Of a stretch of 64,000 bases of DNA, positions 62,225 to 64,000 are shown piece by piece (positions within the stretch are counted from its first letter, which is position 1; each line of letters begins with the position of its first letter). A program made the translations under genes and the position numbers. Source of the DNA: SHVO01 sp041906145. GTDB lineage: Bacteria > Pseudomonadota > Alphaproteobacteria > Rhodospirillales > Rhodospirillaceae. Location: positions 434,001 through 498,000 of the forward strand of contig JAYRJU010000003.1 of the NCBI GenBank assembly GCA_041906145.1. The letters run 5' to 3'. The notes under the pieces are model-generated. The model saw only the letters and a list, made by a program, of their open reading frames with translations, did no database searches and was not told the DNA's origin.

Positions 62225-64000
62225 ATGACGACGAACGCGCCTCTCTTCTGCCGTACGACTTTCAAGTTCTGGCTGATGGTGACCTCCGCGGTCGCCGTCG
62301 CCGCGGCATCGACGGTTGCTTTTGGCGCCGAAGCGGTTTCGGCCAAGACCGCGCCGGTGTCGGCAAAGGGCCCGTTCCATCCATTCCTCGAGCGTTCGTT
62401 CGAACTTTCCGATCTGAATTTCGCCAATCCGCTCATCTTCAGCGGCGCCGAATACGGCCAGCAAATCTTCTTCGCGATCCCGCGCGACGTACGCGTGCAT
62501 GATGTCGCCATCGATATCGACGGCAATTATTTACGCAGCGATCTGGGCCATTCGGCCTTCGTCGCCTCCGTGAACGATATCCCGGGTTTCGCCATCGAAC
62601 CCGAGGATTCCAGCGGGGCCTTCACCCGCACCATCCAGGTCGCCGAAGGCCAGCTCACCGAGCCCTTCGTGAAGCTCGATTTGCGTTATTCGTCCATCGT
62701 CTCCGAAGACCGCTGCACGGAGCAACGTTCCATCGCCAATGTCATCACGGTCTCGCCGCACAGCAAGTTGCGCTACCGCGTCAATGCCGCCGATGTGAAG
62801 GATGTGCGCAGCGCCTGGGGCATGCTCCCCTCGCGTCCGACCATTCTCATTCCCGCCGGGGCGATCGACGAAAGCCACTACGCCGCTGCCCTTAAGCTGG
62901 CTCTGGCCATGTCGGCTGCGGGCCGCCAGCCGCGCATCGTCACCGCGCCCGTCGTTGGCGAAACTGTCGACGTCTCCGGCTTCACCGTGCCTGCCGACCT
63001 CGCGCGCATCGCCGCCTTCCATGCCTTCGACGGCCAGGAGAAGGTGAAACTCGCCAATCAGGCCGAGCGCGGCGCTTATGCGCTGCTCGGTGTTCTGCAT
63101 GGCCGTTCCACCGGCGAAGTCGCCATCGGCGCGCAGTGGCTCTCAGCTCAGATCACAGCCGATATTGCGGCTTTGTCCGCCGACGCCGAACAGGCCGGCC
63201 CGGACGCTGCCCGCGCGCTCGCCGGTCTTCTCGCCGAACTTCCCAATGCGGCCGCCGGCGGTGCGGACGACAATCTCACCCTCGAGACCATTCTCGGCCA
63301 GCCCGTGATCACGCTGACCAACGACGCCTCACGTGCGGCTTCGCTGCTCGCGACGCAATGGTCGCGATTGGCCAATGCGGAAGGCCTCGATGTCGCCTTT
63401 GCGGGCACAGAACCGGCCGCTATGAACGCGATCCAACTCGGCGAGTTCGGTGGTAATCTCAGCGCCCAGTCCATCATCCAGTATGGCGAATGGGTCACCG
63501 CCTTTGACGCCGCGCAGCTTCCAGCCGGCCGCTGGCCGTCCAATATCGAGCTGGAAATGCGCGTGTCGCCCGACGCCTCCGACGTCGCGCCGCTCGTCAC
63601 CATCATGCTTAACGACGTGCTCCTGCGCGCCGAGAAGGTCAACGCGAACGACGAAACCGTCCGCATCAATGCCGACGTGCCGCCGTACCTTCTCGCCTCG
63701 CGCAACACCTTGCGCGTGTCCCTGCAGCGCGGCCCCTCCTCGGGCGATTGCCGTACCCTCAATCGCGGCTATCTCGCGCAGATTCTGCCCACCAGCCGTC
63801 TGGTGCTCGGCAATGAAACCATCGACGGTCAGTTCTTCGGCCTCAAGTCCAAGCTCGCCAACGGCGCATTAATCGCCGTGCCGAAGGCCTATCTCGCCAC
63901 CCCGACCCAGAGTCTGCCGTATGTCTTCCAGTTCCTGCGCGAACTGAAGGTCAGCTCGTCGTCCATCCGCTTGCGCACCGTCGACGACGCGGTCTCGTAC
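62225..64000 (+). CDS. BcsB-like periplasmic polysaccharide-synthase subunit (partial, runs off the window)
   Basis: ATG 62225, 1 bp after the wecB stop, opens a frame with no stop for 592 codons up to the window edge, so the C-terminus is missing. It has an N-terminal signal sequence (about 1-35: FWLMVTSAVAVAAASTVAFG) and then beta-rich domains. These resemble BcsB, the periplasmic subunit of cellulose synthase: SDLNFANPLIFSGAEYGQQIFFAIPRD near the start, and TIMLNDVLLRAEKV with PPYLLASRNTLRVSLQRG and GDCR later. The synthase catalytic subunit is not in the window, and UDP-ManNAc chemistry next door argues for a non-cellulose product. Confidence 0.65.
   Translation, partial: MTTNAPLFCRTTFKFWLMVTSAVAVAAASTVAFGAEAVSAKTAPVSAKGPFHPFLERSFELSDLNFANPLIFSGAEYGQQIFFAIPRDVRVHDVAIDIDGNYLRSDLGHSAFVASVNDIPGFAIEPEDSSGAFTRTIQVAEGQLTEPFVKLDLRYSSIVSEDRCTEQRSIANVITVSPHSKLRYRVNAADVKDVRSAWGMLPSRPTILIPAGAIDESHYAAALKLALAMSAAGRQPRIVTAPVVGETVDVSGFTVPADLARIAAFHAFDGQEKVKLANQAERGAYALLGVLHGRSTGEVAIGAQWLSAQITADIAALSADAEQAGPDAARALAGLLAELPNAAAGGADDNLTLETILGQPVITLTNDASRAASLLATQWSRLANAEGLDVAFAGTEPAAMNAIQLGEFGGNLSAQSIIQYGEWVTAFDAAQLPAGRWPSNIELEMRVSPDASDVAPLVTIMLNDVLLRAEKVNANDETVRINADVPPYLLASRNTLRVSLQRGPSSGDCRTLNRGYLAQILPTSRLVLGNETIDGQFFGLKSKLANGALIAVPKAYLATPTQSLPYVFQFLRELKVSSSSIRLRTVDDAVSY

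Overview
The window is a gene-dense, GC-rich alphaproteobacterial chromosome segment, mostly conserved housekeeping operons. The placement rests on gene order and on protein features seen here: cpoB-tilS-ftsH-folP-glmM, tig-clpP-clpX-lon, a 14-gene nuo operon followed by birA-coaX-rnj, and proS-lolC-lolD, together with a short ProS, an HEGGH-type FtsH and a long N-terminal extension on FolP. A Rhodospirillales- or Micropepsales-like lineage is an inference and was not tested against a database.

Layout. 1-9.3 kb: envelope and cell-wall housekeeping (cpoB, tilS, ftsH, folP, glmM), a DUF2332 gene and thiD. 9.4-12.2 kb: an accessory islet of three same-strand genes (sulfotransferase-like protein, membrane SGNH hydrolase, small SxtJ-like membrane protein). 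12.3-18.0 kb: serine biosynthesis (serC, serA) split by a RarD-type transporter, then purA, with several palindromic elements between genes. 18.2-24.5 kb: a poorly characterised stretch with a membrane-anchored pseudokinase behind a full CtrA-type box, its membrane partner, rluD, several orphan genes and a DUF559 nuclease gene bracketed by inverted palindromic repeats. 24.5-27.5 kb: dadA, nnr and tRNA-Leu(TAG). 27.6-33.9 kb: the protein quality-control set tig, clpP, clpX, lon, including an unannotated 39-codon ORF coupled to lon. 34.0-36.7 kb: a truncated tRNA-Val copy and an intact tRNA-Val(TAC), a PCuAC-like protein without metal ligands, a DapA-family aldolase and a GSCFA protein.

37.0-51.3 kb holds a complete respiratory complex I operon, nuoA to nuoN, with overlapping or closely spaced genes. 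The only sizeable gap (nuoI-nuoJ) carries a possible 15-codon leader ORF. 51.4-60.7 kb holds birA, coaX, rnj, a sorbosone-dehydrogenase-like lipoprotein, methylmalonyl-CoA epimerase, trxC, an exported orphan, proS and the LolCD lipoprotein exporter. After a strong terminator, the last 3 kb start a polysaccharide locus: UDP-GlcNAc 2-epimerase, then a BcsB-like periplasmic protein that runs off the window end.

The most unusual items are the CtrA-box/pseudokinase pair, the sulfotransferase/SGNH/SxtJ-like islet, the DUF559 gene framed by inverted palindromes, the broken tRNA-Val duplicate with a palindrome at its anticodon loop, and the micro-ORFs coupled to lon and nuoJ. No CRISPR array, phage, insertion sequence with transposase, or classical defence island was seen.
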